Assembly (NCBI RefSeq): GCF_024586455.1
Contig: NW_026089624.1
Location: 7,035,341-7,099,340, forward strand
Reading direction: 5' to 3'
Length of the DNA stretch: 64,000 nucleotides
DNA from: Bactrocera neohumeralis
Taxonomy: Eukaryota > Arthropoda > Insecta > Diptera > Tephritidae
Shown here: positions 54,926-64,000 of the stretch, in pieces
Position numbering within the stretch: position 1 is the first letter of the stretch
How the letters are laid out: every line of letters begins with the position of its first letter
The notes under the pieces: generated by a model
What the model was told of the DNA's origin: nothing
Database searches by the model: none
Seen by the model: the letters and a program-made list of their open reading frames with translations, nothing else
Position numbers and translations under genes: made by a program

Positions 54926-56094
54926 ACTTTTAAGCATCATAACGAATCGTTTCTATGGGAATATATGTAAGAAAGTGTTGTATTTCATCTTTTTCAAACA
55001 GTTTTTTGACTTTTTTCTTTGCATAAGAACCATCCTCGTACTTCAAAAAATATTAAAAAAAAATAATTAGCGAAATCGGTTAAGCTTTTCTCGAAATTTG
55101 CTTTTAGCAACACATTTAGTGATTAATTTGTATACCATATTTTTTTTTTATGAATTGGTTTTAAAATTTACAATTTCAGATTTAAGCCATCCTATATTTT
55201 TTGTTGGATCAAACTGGACACAGGGCAAAGCGAGACACGTAATTTATACAAGTATACCGTTTTTTGTGAAACTAAAATGATAACTTAAAATGAGAAAGCA
55301 AAATAAAAATTATTCACAGTATTGACAATTGCTTTTTAGACAAGGTGGTCATTTCTGGCATTTTGTGGATACCATGTCAATAGAATTGTTCGCCTTTTGA
55401 AGCAAACCAATTAGACACCCAATTTTCGACTTCTACGTAGGAATGGAAGTGGTGCTGAGCCGGAGCAGCAAAAAATAAATTTTAATTTTCTTTTATATTT
55501 GGAAATTTAAAAAAAATATTCTCTCTTTGAATCCAATTTCAAAAACGAAATATTTTGTTTTGTTGATAATATATTATCATAGTGGGTGTAAAGCATGATC
55601 ATTTTATAATCATAGAAAATTGTCATATACATGTACGCTAAAATGTAACTTGTCATATATTTCTACTTGCAATATTTTTCGAGATGATGCGCGGGTAATT
55701 GTAGAAGAACCGCATCAGAAACTAAATTTCATAAAAAAAGACATATACGATAATTTCCCTAAAAGGGACGATATTATGGAATAAACTAGATTTAATTAAT
55801 TACTAAGTCCGGGTCACGTATTTATACATATATGTATGTAGCTAGTAGTATCAAATGTGTATTATGAAATCAAATTAATATACACATATTAAAAATACGT
55901 TGACGGCTTTTTTGAGATTGACTTGTTTAAAAAAATCTATTTTATTGAAAATTTGATTAATTTTGGCTTTTTTGACTACATTCTTTACCATGTTTTGGAC
56001 TAAATTCCGCACGATCACGACATGTATTTACTGTTCATTTTTCGGTTTAAGCTGAACCAATTGTTACAAAACAAAATTGGACTATAACCACTTA
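54926..56094. other. No gene recognised
   Basis: AT-rich sequence. The open stretch 55098-55280 is hydrophobic low complexity. No repeat in this window matches it. Confidence 0.5.
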
Positions 56095-56731
56095 GGCTGT
56101 TCACGGTAAGGTGGTTATCGGGTTATGTGATTATGAAATTAAAAATAACCTCTGTGCTCCGCGAACATCCTATGAATGGTTATTTGCTTATTTTTACACA
56201 AACAGCTGTTCATTGTTTACAATTCTAGTTCAATGAAATTCCTACTTATAAAATGCCTAAACAAAGTTTAAAAAGCAAAATAAATGAATTTAAAATAAGT
56301 TCTGCTATTCAGGAAATGGACTTTATTGAAGGTATGTATGTGCTTATTAAGTAATCCGAATTTTAAGGGTTCAAAAAATTCTTTGTATAAATACAAATTT
56401 TTGATAATTATTGATGCTTTGTAATGCTTTTCGATGCTTTTTATTTCGGTTTTAATTTGCTGATTGTAAACAAAAAACAGCTGTTAATAGCAGATTTTCC
56501 AATATGAAAATATAAATGAAAATGTCATTCGCTTAGTTTTATTTATTTTTTGTGCTGCCATTTAGTAAAATTCATACGACTTTCTAACACTGGAAATAAG
56601 CAAACAACCATATAATCTGTAAACAAGGGTCTAGGTTGGTCAAAGTTGGTTATTTTGTCATACCGCATTTTGTTGTTGTTTACTTAATCACATAACCACA
56701 TAACCCGATAACCACCTTATCGTGAACAGCC
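56095..56731. mobile_element. Mini-element with inverted repeats, Harbinger-like ends, orphan exon
   Basis: The left ggctgttcacggtaaggtgg and the inverted right ggctgttcacgataaggtgg continue to ttatcgggttatgtg, giving about 36-base terminal repeats with one mismatch. Flanks are ta on each side (possibly tta/taa). Inside, ATG at 56253 starts MPKQSLKSKINEFKISSAIQ, running to GAAG followed by gtatgt, a splice donor. It looks like the first exon of the parental element's gene. The rest of the gene is gone, so it is a deletion derivative. Confidence 0.75.
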
Positions 56732-56733
56732 TA

Positions 56734-57299
56734 ACTACGTTGCAACGTAATACTTATAGAATGAGAAGAAGAAGCATATAAACCGCACGTGTCCTGAAGA
56801 TGATCAAATGATTACGTCAAGCATTATTTATGGGAAATAAAGAGAGCAAAAAAAGAGGATGGCACCGAAAACGGATGCAATTTACACATTAAAATTCTTT
56901 AGAAGAATTGAAATTATCAAGCGAATGATATTATCATAACTTTTTGCGAACGGACTTAGGAAACTTCAATAAACAAAAAAATAAAAGGATTTCTCCACTA
57001 AGAAATAATCTCAAATACCGCTTCCAACGACCAGAAATATTATCTCGATTTTCTCATAAATCTAACCGTTTAAAAGATATTAAAGGTTGAAGTTGGATTA
57101 TTTTAAGGCAAAGTTTTGTTTTATAAATTTTATAACTGAATGAAAGCAATCATTTTAAATTGCAAAACTCATAGCTTTGCAGTCAATTTTCTGCTCTCCA
57201 AAAAAGGTATCTTATTTCTTTATTTATTATTATGCTCTTTCTTTATTGATGTTTGACGATAAATATCATGTAAACGTTTAGGTAGGTAGGTAGGAGTAC
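56734..57299. other. No gene recognised
   Basis: AT-rich; ends in a taggtaggtaggtagg simple repeat (about 57280), the likely CCTA-type tail of the LINE fragment that follows on the minus strand. Confidence 0.4.
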
Positions 57300-57726
57300 T
57301 GCCCACATGGGCTCAATTAGCGCCGAATGCGCCAATTTGATGCAATATTATAGGACTTTATACTTTTGCTATAACGTTTTATCGTTGCGCTCAAATCGTT
57401 TGCCACTCTCGATGAAACTACTTATGTCCGTTTTTCGTTTTGTGACCACCATTCAAGGTTTGATACCTGATGGTTTCCCAGTACTTTGTATCGGTTAGAG
57501 CTGCGCATTCACAGAGAAAGTGGAAAACCGTTTCCTTATCCTCTTCTAGTTTGCAGCTGCGGCAAATATGGTCTATATGGCCTATTTCTAGCGCATTCTC
57601 TCCAAAGGGCCAGTGGCCCGTTGCAGTGTATGTAAGTCTGTATTTACTATTACTGGACCTATTAAATAACTCCTTGGTTCTATTCTTGTCATACTTGGCC
57701 CACATCTGTTTTGTTATCTTGCATAT
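57300..57726 (-). pseudogene. Jockey/R1-type LINE, C-terminal end
   Basis: Minus strand: MWAKYDKNRTKELFNRSS, YRLTYTATGHWPFGENALEI and ICRSCKLEEDKETVFHFLCE, the Cys-Cys-His-Cys motif that follows the RNase H in Jockey-like LINEs. It continues the reading of the RNase H fragment at 62695-63060, from which it is separated by the I-like LINE. Confidence 0.8.
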
Positions 57727-57868
57727 TGCTATTATTATTATTATTATTATTATTAATGTCAGTTTATTTAGAAAGTAAATTACAAAAATAAACTTAATAC
57801 TAAGGTGCTAGCACAGAAAGCGCCATCGACCGGTGGTATGTTAGATGTATGATTTAATTACGTATATT

Positions 57869-60800
57869 TCAAACATCGTACAGAATGTTGCTAAGTCTTA
57901 AAATATTCATTAAGCTATATACATTTTGTTTTGTAAATATTTTTAGTAGTTCTGGGATTACGGGTAAGTTCAGCTGTTCTTGTACTTGTTTTATTTTGGG
58001 GCATTCTTCGGTTATATGTTGTATGGATATTGTTTCCAGATTACACAGCTTGCATAGGGGCGCACTAGTTTTCTGCATTAAGTGTTGGTGTGTAAGCAGA
58101 GTGTGTCCGAGTCTCAGGCGAGTGAATTTCTGTACGTATATCCTTTTGCAGTCGTTGGGGAATAAGGTTGGTTTTCCTATGGTGTTAAATTGTTTGTAAT
58201 GGTGTGTGTAGTTTTCCCATGCTTCTAAACGTTTGTTCTGTAAATGGTGCTTAAAGAAGCGATTTATGTCGGATTTTGTTGTGGTTTGTTGTTCTTGAAT
58301 TGGTGCACGTATTGCGAAACGCGCTGCTTTGTCGGCTTCTTCGTTGCCTTTGATTCCTATATGTCCGGGAACCCACATTATTTTTATTTTGTTTTGGAAT
58401 TGGATAAGCAAATCGCGGATTTCTGCTATTGTATTGTTGCGGTGTAGGGTGTTGCATATTGCTTGAATGGTGGACAGCGAGTCTGTGCAGATAATGTGTT
58501 TGCCCTTTTTGGTTTTAAATATTTTTATGGCGGATAATATGGCTTCCGATTCCGCTGTGAATATGGAGCAATATTCCTCGAGTCTTGAGAGTCGTAGCGT
58601 TTGGTGGTTATTGTCTATTATTGCATAACTGACTCCTGTGTTTGTTTTTGCTCCGTCGGTGTAGTGAAATTTCCAGTTTTTATATTCATTTTGTATTTCG
58701 AGGAATAACTGGATGTAAACTGTTGCACTTGTATTGTCTTTTTTTTTGTAGGTTAGATTTTTAATTATACTTGCTTTACTGAAACTCCGTATAATAGTTT
58801 TTGTTGTAGTGTAATTCCTTTGTTTGTCGCGAAGTTTATGGTTTTGTGGATGGCAGTTGGTGACTTGTTATTAGTTTGTTTTTGTATTTTTTTGAAGTTG
58901 TAGAAGTGAGGTCGTTCCATCACGTTGATTATTTTGTAGTACAGCTTCGCTGTGACTTCTTCAATTCGTTGCTCTAAGCTGGGTATACCAGCTTCTGCAA
59001 GTATGTTAGTGATAGGCGCGGACGTAAATGCTCCTATGCAATAGCGAGCTGCCGCATGGTATGTTCCTTTTAGTTTGTTTAGGTTTGCTTTAGCAGTGCG
59101 TCCGTATATAGCTAGGCCGTAATCTAGCTTTAGCAAAAAAATAGCTTTAAAGATGTTTATGATTGTATTTATGTGGCAGTTGCTGTGAAAGCTTGCCAGA
59201 CGTTTTATTAGGTTTAACCTGCTTGTTAGATCTTTTTTCAGGTTCTCAACGTGGTTTGACCAGCTTAACTTTTTGTCGAAGGTTAGCCCAAGAATTTTTA
59301 ATTTGTCGACGTAGCCGAGTGTTGTATTGTTGAGTGTTATGGCTACGGGGTTGCATATTGTTTTTCTGCAAATGTGCAAAGCTTTGCACTTCGTGGTTGA
59401 AATTTTCGCTCCACTTGTTAGGCACCAATCATTGATATCTCTGTTTAGTTCGTTGAAATTGTTGCGCAAATTTTGGTCTGATTTGTATTTCGCTGTTATG
59501 TATAGATCGTCCGCATAATTACAGTGCTTGAAGTCTTTATGTTGAAGAATAATTTTGTTAAGTTTTTCAAAAGCGATTTGAAATAAAACAACTGATAGTG
59601 GGGATCCTTGTGGTATCCCGTTTTGCAGCGTGTAAGTTTCGGAAAAATGTCCATTGAGCAGTACTCTAAACTTTCTCTTCGTTAAGAAGGCTGTTATGTA
59701 TTCTACTATCTTTTTACTTATCTTCCATTCGTGAAGTTGCATTCTAATTGTGTGTATGCCTACTCTGCCGAATGCTTTCTCGAAGTCAATGGATATCACT
59801 GAGATATGGTTACGAGTTGACAGTGCTTTGTTTGTTACGTAGTCTATAAAAAGGAGGCCATCCGTGGTGCTTTTGCCATTTTTGTATGCTAATTGATTTT
59901 GTGACAATAGTTTCTTTTTATTCATTACCCAGGTGAGCTATTATTTTTTCCATCAGTTTACTGACACATGAAATTAGTGAGATTGGTCGGTAGCCCTCTA
60001 GAGAATTTTTTTCTTTTTCCGGTTTTGTGAGTGGAATAATCGTTGCCAATTTCCATTCCTGTGGGATGATGTTCGTGTTTAGTATTTTATTATAGAGGTT
60101 TAGAAGCCTTCGTGTCGCGACGAGTGGAAGGTTTTTAATCATTTTGTAGTTTATTTTATCGTGACCTGGGGTATTGCCTTTTAGTGCGTTTAGTGCCGTG
60201 TAGTATTCTGATAAGGTAACATCTGTTTCCATTTTTTGTACGTCTTTGTTATGTCCGTTGGTGATGTATCCTGTTGCATTGTGTGTATATTTGAGTTCAA
60301 TAAATTTTCTGTCGAAGTTGCTGTCACTTGCATAAGACGACCATTTTTTGGCAGAGGAATTAGCTATGTCCTTAGGATCCGTAAAATCATTATTAAAGTT
60401 ATCTTTTATAGTCCTGATGGTGTTTGTAGTGTAATTTCCGTATAATTTATAAACATTGTGCCATAGTTCTTTCATTGATGTTCTATTGTTTATTGAGCTG
60501 GTAAATTCGAAGAATGATTTTCTTTTAGCGGCTTTGGCTAGCTTCTTAAACAATGCATTCGCTTTTTTGTAGGCTATTCTATTTTCGCTAGTCATATTAT
60601 TTTTGAATATATACCAGAGATTTTGTTTGGTTGACCTTAGTTCAGTTAAGTGGTCGTTCCACCATTGCACTTTCTTTTTTGTGGTGTGTTGTGGGTATGT
60701 ATGAGGAATAGCTTCATTTGCAGCTGCCATTATTAATTTTCTTAGTTTCGAAGCTTCACTATTTATGTTGTTAGATATGTCATAGTTTTTTATTTTAGAG

Positions 60801-61440
60801 TTTATCAGGTTATGATATCTTGGCCAATCTGCTTTAGTTACAATGAAACGTGAAATGTGTTTTTCAGTTGCTGGTTGTGTGTTGTTGCCATATGTTATGA
60901 TTATGGGATAGTGATCGCTTCCGTGCATGTCTTTTAGAGTTTTCCAAGCCAGGAAACTTGTAAGGCTAGCAGAAGCTAGTGAAATGTCAACGTGAGTGAA
61001 GGTGGAGTGGGTGGATAGGTGAGTGGGTGCACCGTTGTTGAGGATTGTCAAGTTAGATTGTGTTGTGAGTGTCTCTATAACCTTCCCTCTTGTATTGGTT
61101 TTGGAAGATCCCCATAGCTGGCTGTGCGCGTTGAAATCTCCTAAAAGAATATTGTGGCTATTGGGCATGATTTAACCTCATCTCCAGTTCAGCTAGTGGA
61201 ATGTCTTGGGATGGTGGAATATATATTGATATTATTACTATTTTTATGTTTAGGTTTATTTCTGTTATGGCTGCTTGTGTATTTTGTGGTGCGGGGAGAG
61301 GCTTGTGCTGAATATTTTTCCTGATCAAGATAGCTGCACCTCCTGTTGCTGTCGGTGATGGTGGGCTTTTTACTGTTACATAGTTGCTGATTTTAATATC
61401 TTCGTTTTTGTGGTGGGTTTCTTGTAAGGCTATGATGTCT
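57869..61440 (-). pseudogene. I-like LINE ORF2: endonuclease, RT, RNase H
   Basis: N to C: PDIIALQETHH (the endonuclease Glu; residues before it, including the first Asn, are missing), GGAAILIRKN, a frameshift at about 61170, ILLGDFNAHSQLWGSSKTNT, MHGSDHYPIIITYG and KVQWWNDHLTELRSTKQNLW. RT follows: GYRPISLISCVSKLMEKIIA, a small deletion and frameshift near 59920, ISVISIDFEKAFGRVGI (motif A), NGIPQGSPLSVVLFQIAFEK and HCNYADDLYITAKY (YADD). A frameshift near 58790 precedes the RNase H: FHYTDGAK, FTAESEAILSA, ICTDSLSTIQA and MWVPGHIGIKGNEEADKAA. A C-terminal CKLCNLETISIQHITEEC finger ends at the stop 57869. Three frame breaks and an N-terminal deletion. Confidence 0.9.
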
Positions 61441-62509
61441 GGGATGTGGACTTTGGAAGTATTTTGATTTTGGTGCTTGTAGAGTTAAATGAACTATTTT
61501 TGCGTACTGGTGCTGGAAGTGTGCATATGGTAGGATTTTCACCATGTGAGGTTGTCGCTATGTCGTCGTATGTTGTTATTGGCCTGTTCGGTTGATTTGT
61601 GTGTGCTGTATGGGATGTGTGGGTATGGCTGGTTTGAAGGGAAACAGGTTGGTCTTTGGTGACTTTAGAATACATTAAATCGTTTATAGGATGTCGGCTT
61701 ATATAGATTGAGTGCGCGGTTTTTTTGTCGACTTTTTGTAGCGTTATAATAGCTGGTATTTCTCGTTCTTTCATGAAAATAGGGCAAATTTTGCTTGTTG
61801 ATGCATGATTTGCGTCTTCCAGGAAGTTGTCGACGCAGTTTACACAGGTTGGTTGAGCATTGCAAGCTTCGTTTGATTCCAGATCTAAATGACAGACTTG
61901 CGAACAGTTTTTGCATAGCTTTTTGCCGTGACAAAACGTGCTGATGTGACCGAAGCGTAGACAATTGTTGCATTTGGTAGGTAAAGGAATGAAAGTGCGA
62001 ACTTTTACCCTTTCATACCCGATGTTTATGTGTTCAGGGAGTTTTTGGGAATCGAAGGTAATTATAATTAGACCTGTTTCAATTAGCTCATTATTTTGTT
62101 TTTTCAGTATTTTTTTGACTTCACTTATGCTTTGTGTTTTTAGCTCTTCGAGTATGTCTGCTTCGTTTATTCCGCGTAAATCGTTGCAGTAAATTACTCC
62201 TTTCCTTACATTTAGTGTTTTGTGTAATGAGACACTAACTGAGATATTGTTATGCATTGAGGTAAGTTTAAGTAGTTAGTTTGCTTGAGTCGAATATTTT
62301 GTTTTTACTAACAATGTGCCGGCAGGTGTCTTTTTGCAGCTTTCTACTTCACCATCACATGTGTAGTCTATAATTTTTTTAATGATAAATGGAGATAGTC
62401 CATTGAAGGATTCATTGTCCGTTTTGGTTATGATTAGGAATTTGGATTCACCTAAATTTGGAGGGTTTCTCCTCCAAATGTCAGGTGGGTCGAGTATATT
62501 GTATGTCAA
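61430..62509 (-). pseudogene. I-like LINE ORF1 (CCHC RNA-binding), one nonsense codon
   Basis: About 360 codons in one frame from ATG 62509, interrupted only by a TAA at 62276-62278. The first half holds an RRM-like segment (KGVIYCNDLRGI ... LIIITFDSQKLPEHINIGYE). The centre has zinc knuckles CNNCLRFGHISTFCHGKKLC and CKNCSQVCHLDLESNEAC, and the C-terminus is Thr/Ser/Pro-rich. The final residues run into ORF2 endonuclease sequence read in another frame, so the normal ORF1-ORF2 junction has been deleted. In I elements this protein packages the RNA for transport and target-primed reverse transcription. Confidence 0.85.
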
Positions 62510-62694
62510 CCAATGGTTATTTGTGTTGTTGTACGTGTATTGTTTTTGTTATTTTATTTTCTTTTCCCTTTTGGTTGGGTGTTTGTTTATCACTTGCGAT
62601 TGTTTGTCACTTGTTAGTTAGCGAAAACCGGTTTTTGTATACAGCGATGTAGGGCAGAATGCAATTAGCATACACGTCTGTCTACCTTGAGATT

Positions 62695-63075
62695 CGCGCT
62701 AGTACTATTGCTATTGATATCCATCTGTTCTGTGATATTTGTACAAATTATATATCCCCCTAGCTTTGCCAACTCGTCTGCTTTTTCGTTGCCGAAAATG
62801 TTCTTATGACCGGGAACCTAAATTGTGGATAAGTGGAGTTAACTTTCTAGTGAACTTACCTTTGCTGCAATTGCTTACCACACTAGAATTAAATCTTTGT
62901 GTCGACATGGCCAGGAGTGCCGCCTGGATATCTGTGTCCTACCGCAGATATCCAATAGAACTTAGTACTCCCGTTAGAATATGATTACTTAGTTTGGTAA
63001 AGTTATCAAAACCATTGCAGTACACTGCTTCCCCTACTCTGCAGTCGGTATAGGTAGAGGTAGTATCTTCCTCCT
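62695..63075 (-). pseudogene. Jockey-like LINE RNase H fragment
   Basis: Minus strand. DTDIQAALLAMSTQRFNSSV and, after a frame change, VPGHKNIFGNEKADELAKLG with the conserved His and Asp of LINE RNase H domains. Several stops. It is the upstream half of a LINE whose tail lies at 57300-57726. Confidence 0.7.
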
Positions 63076-63089
63076 CTACTAACCCTCTT

Positions 63090-63337
63090 TTCCATTCATA
63101 TAGTATATATGACGTACATAAGTATATAAATGATCAGGATGACGAGACGAGTTGAATTCCGCGTGACTGTTTGTCCGTCTGTCTGTCTGTGCAAGCGATA
63201 ATCTGAATAAAAATTGAGATATCGTACTAAAACTTAGCACATGAGTTCCTTGGCAAAAAAAAAAGACAGATTCGTAGATGGGCGTAATCGGACTACTGTC
63301 ATGCCCACAAAACGCTATTAAAAGGAAACCTATATAC
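63090..63337 (-). repeat. D-family dispersed repeat, partial reverse copy
   Basis: aatgatcaggatgacgagac, gtctgtctgtctgtgcaagc and gaataaaaattgagatatcg are the reverse complement of 31700-31870. Cut on the right by the mariner at 63338. Confidence 0.8.
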
Positions 63338-64000
63338 AGGGTCCTATCGAAGTGTAACCAATTAAAAAACCCATAAATTCGGTTTGAAAAATGTGTGAAA
63401 ATAATCATAAATTCAGGACGAATTCGATTTTGCTCAATATGACCACTTTTTGCCTTAACTATGGCCTTGAGACCGTCAAAGAACGAAACGTGTTTTGGCC
63501 CACTCACGGACAATGGCTTTCTTCAGCATCTCGAGACTGCTGTAGTTTTTACTTCGGACCTTGCTCTCCAAATTGGCTCAGAGAGAATAATCCATTGGAT
63601 TCGCATCTGGTGTATTCGAGAGCCATTGTGTGGTCGTAATGAAGTTCCCAACGTTGTTTTTCAACCATTCTTGTTTCACTCACGCTTTGTGAGACGGTGC
63701 TGAGTCTTGTTGAAACGGGCTTGGTTTGCGACCGAAATGTTTGTTTGCCCACGGCTTCAAAGCAGCCTCCAGAACACTTTCCCGATAATATGTCGCATTT
63801 ACTTTGACACCAGGCTCGATGAAAACAATTGGAGAGCGCCCATCTGCGGTGACAGCGGCCCAAACCATTGTTTGTGGCGGGTGCTGCCTTCTGGTGGCCA
63901 ACCGATGACTTAGATTTTCGTATGAACGGTCGGTCAAGTTAACCCTATCGTTTTGAGAGTTTACGAATTGCTCAATTGGAACAAACTTTTTTTCGTCAGA
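63338..64000 (-). pseudogene. mariner/Tc1 transposase, C-terminal two thirds, running off the window
   Basis: Minus strand, entering at 64000 with SDEKKFVPIEQFVNSQNDRV (SDEK carries the first catalytic Asp). It continues PPQTMVWAAVTADGRSPIVF, ALKPWANKHFGRKPSPFQQD and the second Asp in QQDSAPSH. After a frameshift near 63680 comes NTPDANPMDYSL with the third Asp. The C-terminus FDGLKAIVKAKSGHIEQN is typical of mariner-like proteins. The 3' terminus cagggtcctatcgaagtgta (63339) abuts ta inside a D repeat. Spacing of the last two Asp is about 34-39 residues, so I do not assign a DDxD class. The N-terminus lies outside the window. Confidence 0.85.

Larger units (their letters stand above)
57727..62660 (-). 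mobile_element. I-clade LINE, about 4.9 kb, with (TAA)n tail
   Basis: Minus strand. The 5' end is near 62650. ORF1 has zinc knuckles; ORF2 has endonuclease, RT and RNase H; a short 3' UTR runs from 57868 and ends in taataataataataataat (57730-57756 on the plus strand as att repeats). A TAA-repeat tail and an RNase H after the RT are hallmarks of the I factor clade. Candidate imperfect flanking duplication tgcatattgc/tgcaattagc. Few lesions, so it is relatively young. Confidence 0.85.

Noticed and set aside
1..64000. tRNA, rRNA, snRNA or histone genes
   Set aside because: I scanned for conserved box A/B-like words and familiar rDNA or histone blocks and recognised none. A covariance-model search would be needed to exclude degenerate copies.

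Overview
This is a gene-poor, AT-rich stretch of an insect genome, built almost entirely of transposable elements. I recognise no host gene, tRNA, rRNA or CRISPR array. The element set (I-like, R1-clade, Jockey-like and RTE-like LINEs, a BEL/Pao retrotransposon, an errantivirus env remnant, several hAT lineages, PIF/Harbinger, pogo/Tigger and mariner) and the spliced transposase genes point to a higher dipteran. A tephritid-like fly is my inference and has not been tested against any database.

Layout. 1-5.2 kb: a truncated hAT transposase (minus strand) pierced by a short RTE fragment, an errantivirus env remnant, a mariner N-terminus and a broken transposase-like gene. 5.17-19.44 kb: one hAT element with matching 8-bp target duplications, inflated to 14.3 kb by nested insertions. 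These include a PIF/Harbinger element with TTA duplications, RTE fragments, foldback MITEs and two copies of a 1.24-kb inverted-terminal element, one of which runs into a 100-N gap through visibly corrupted sequence. 19.4-27.1 kb: a minus-strand BEL/Pao relic with a single LTR and a 2-kb foreign block that holds a LINE end and an 85-bp minisatellite. 27.5-29.2 kb: a broken gene of an unnamed coding family. 29.83-35.42 kb: a hAT element with perfect 8-bp duplications and an apparently intact three-exon transposase of about 603 residues. 35.6-38.9 kb: a second LTR copy and non-coding repeats. 39.0-43.9 kb: an R1-clade LINE. 43.9-44.9 kb: a Tigger-like remnant. 44.9-50.0 kb: one non-coding repeat split by an RTE LINE, a foldback element and a deleted mariner. 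50.9-53.9 kb: the longest RTE copy. 56.1-56.7 kb: a mini-element with long inverted repeats. 57.3-63.1 kb: an I-like LINE lying between the two halves of a Jockey-like LINE. 63.1-64 kb: a mariner running off the window, inserted in a dispersed repeat.

How it fits together. Nearly every coding stretch belongs to a mobile element and most carry stops, frameshifts or deletions. The exception worth attention is the hAT transposase at 32.1-34.3 kb, which keeps its reading frame, splice sites, zinc finger and catalytic D-D-E residues and could be recently active or still competent. The nesting gives a relative timeline of invasions, and the whole window resembles pericentromeric heterochromatin or a TE graveyard of the kind that can act as a piRNA source locus (inference only).
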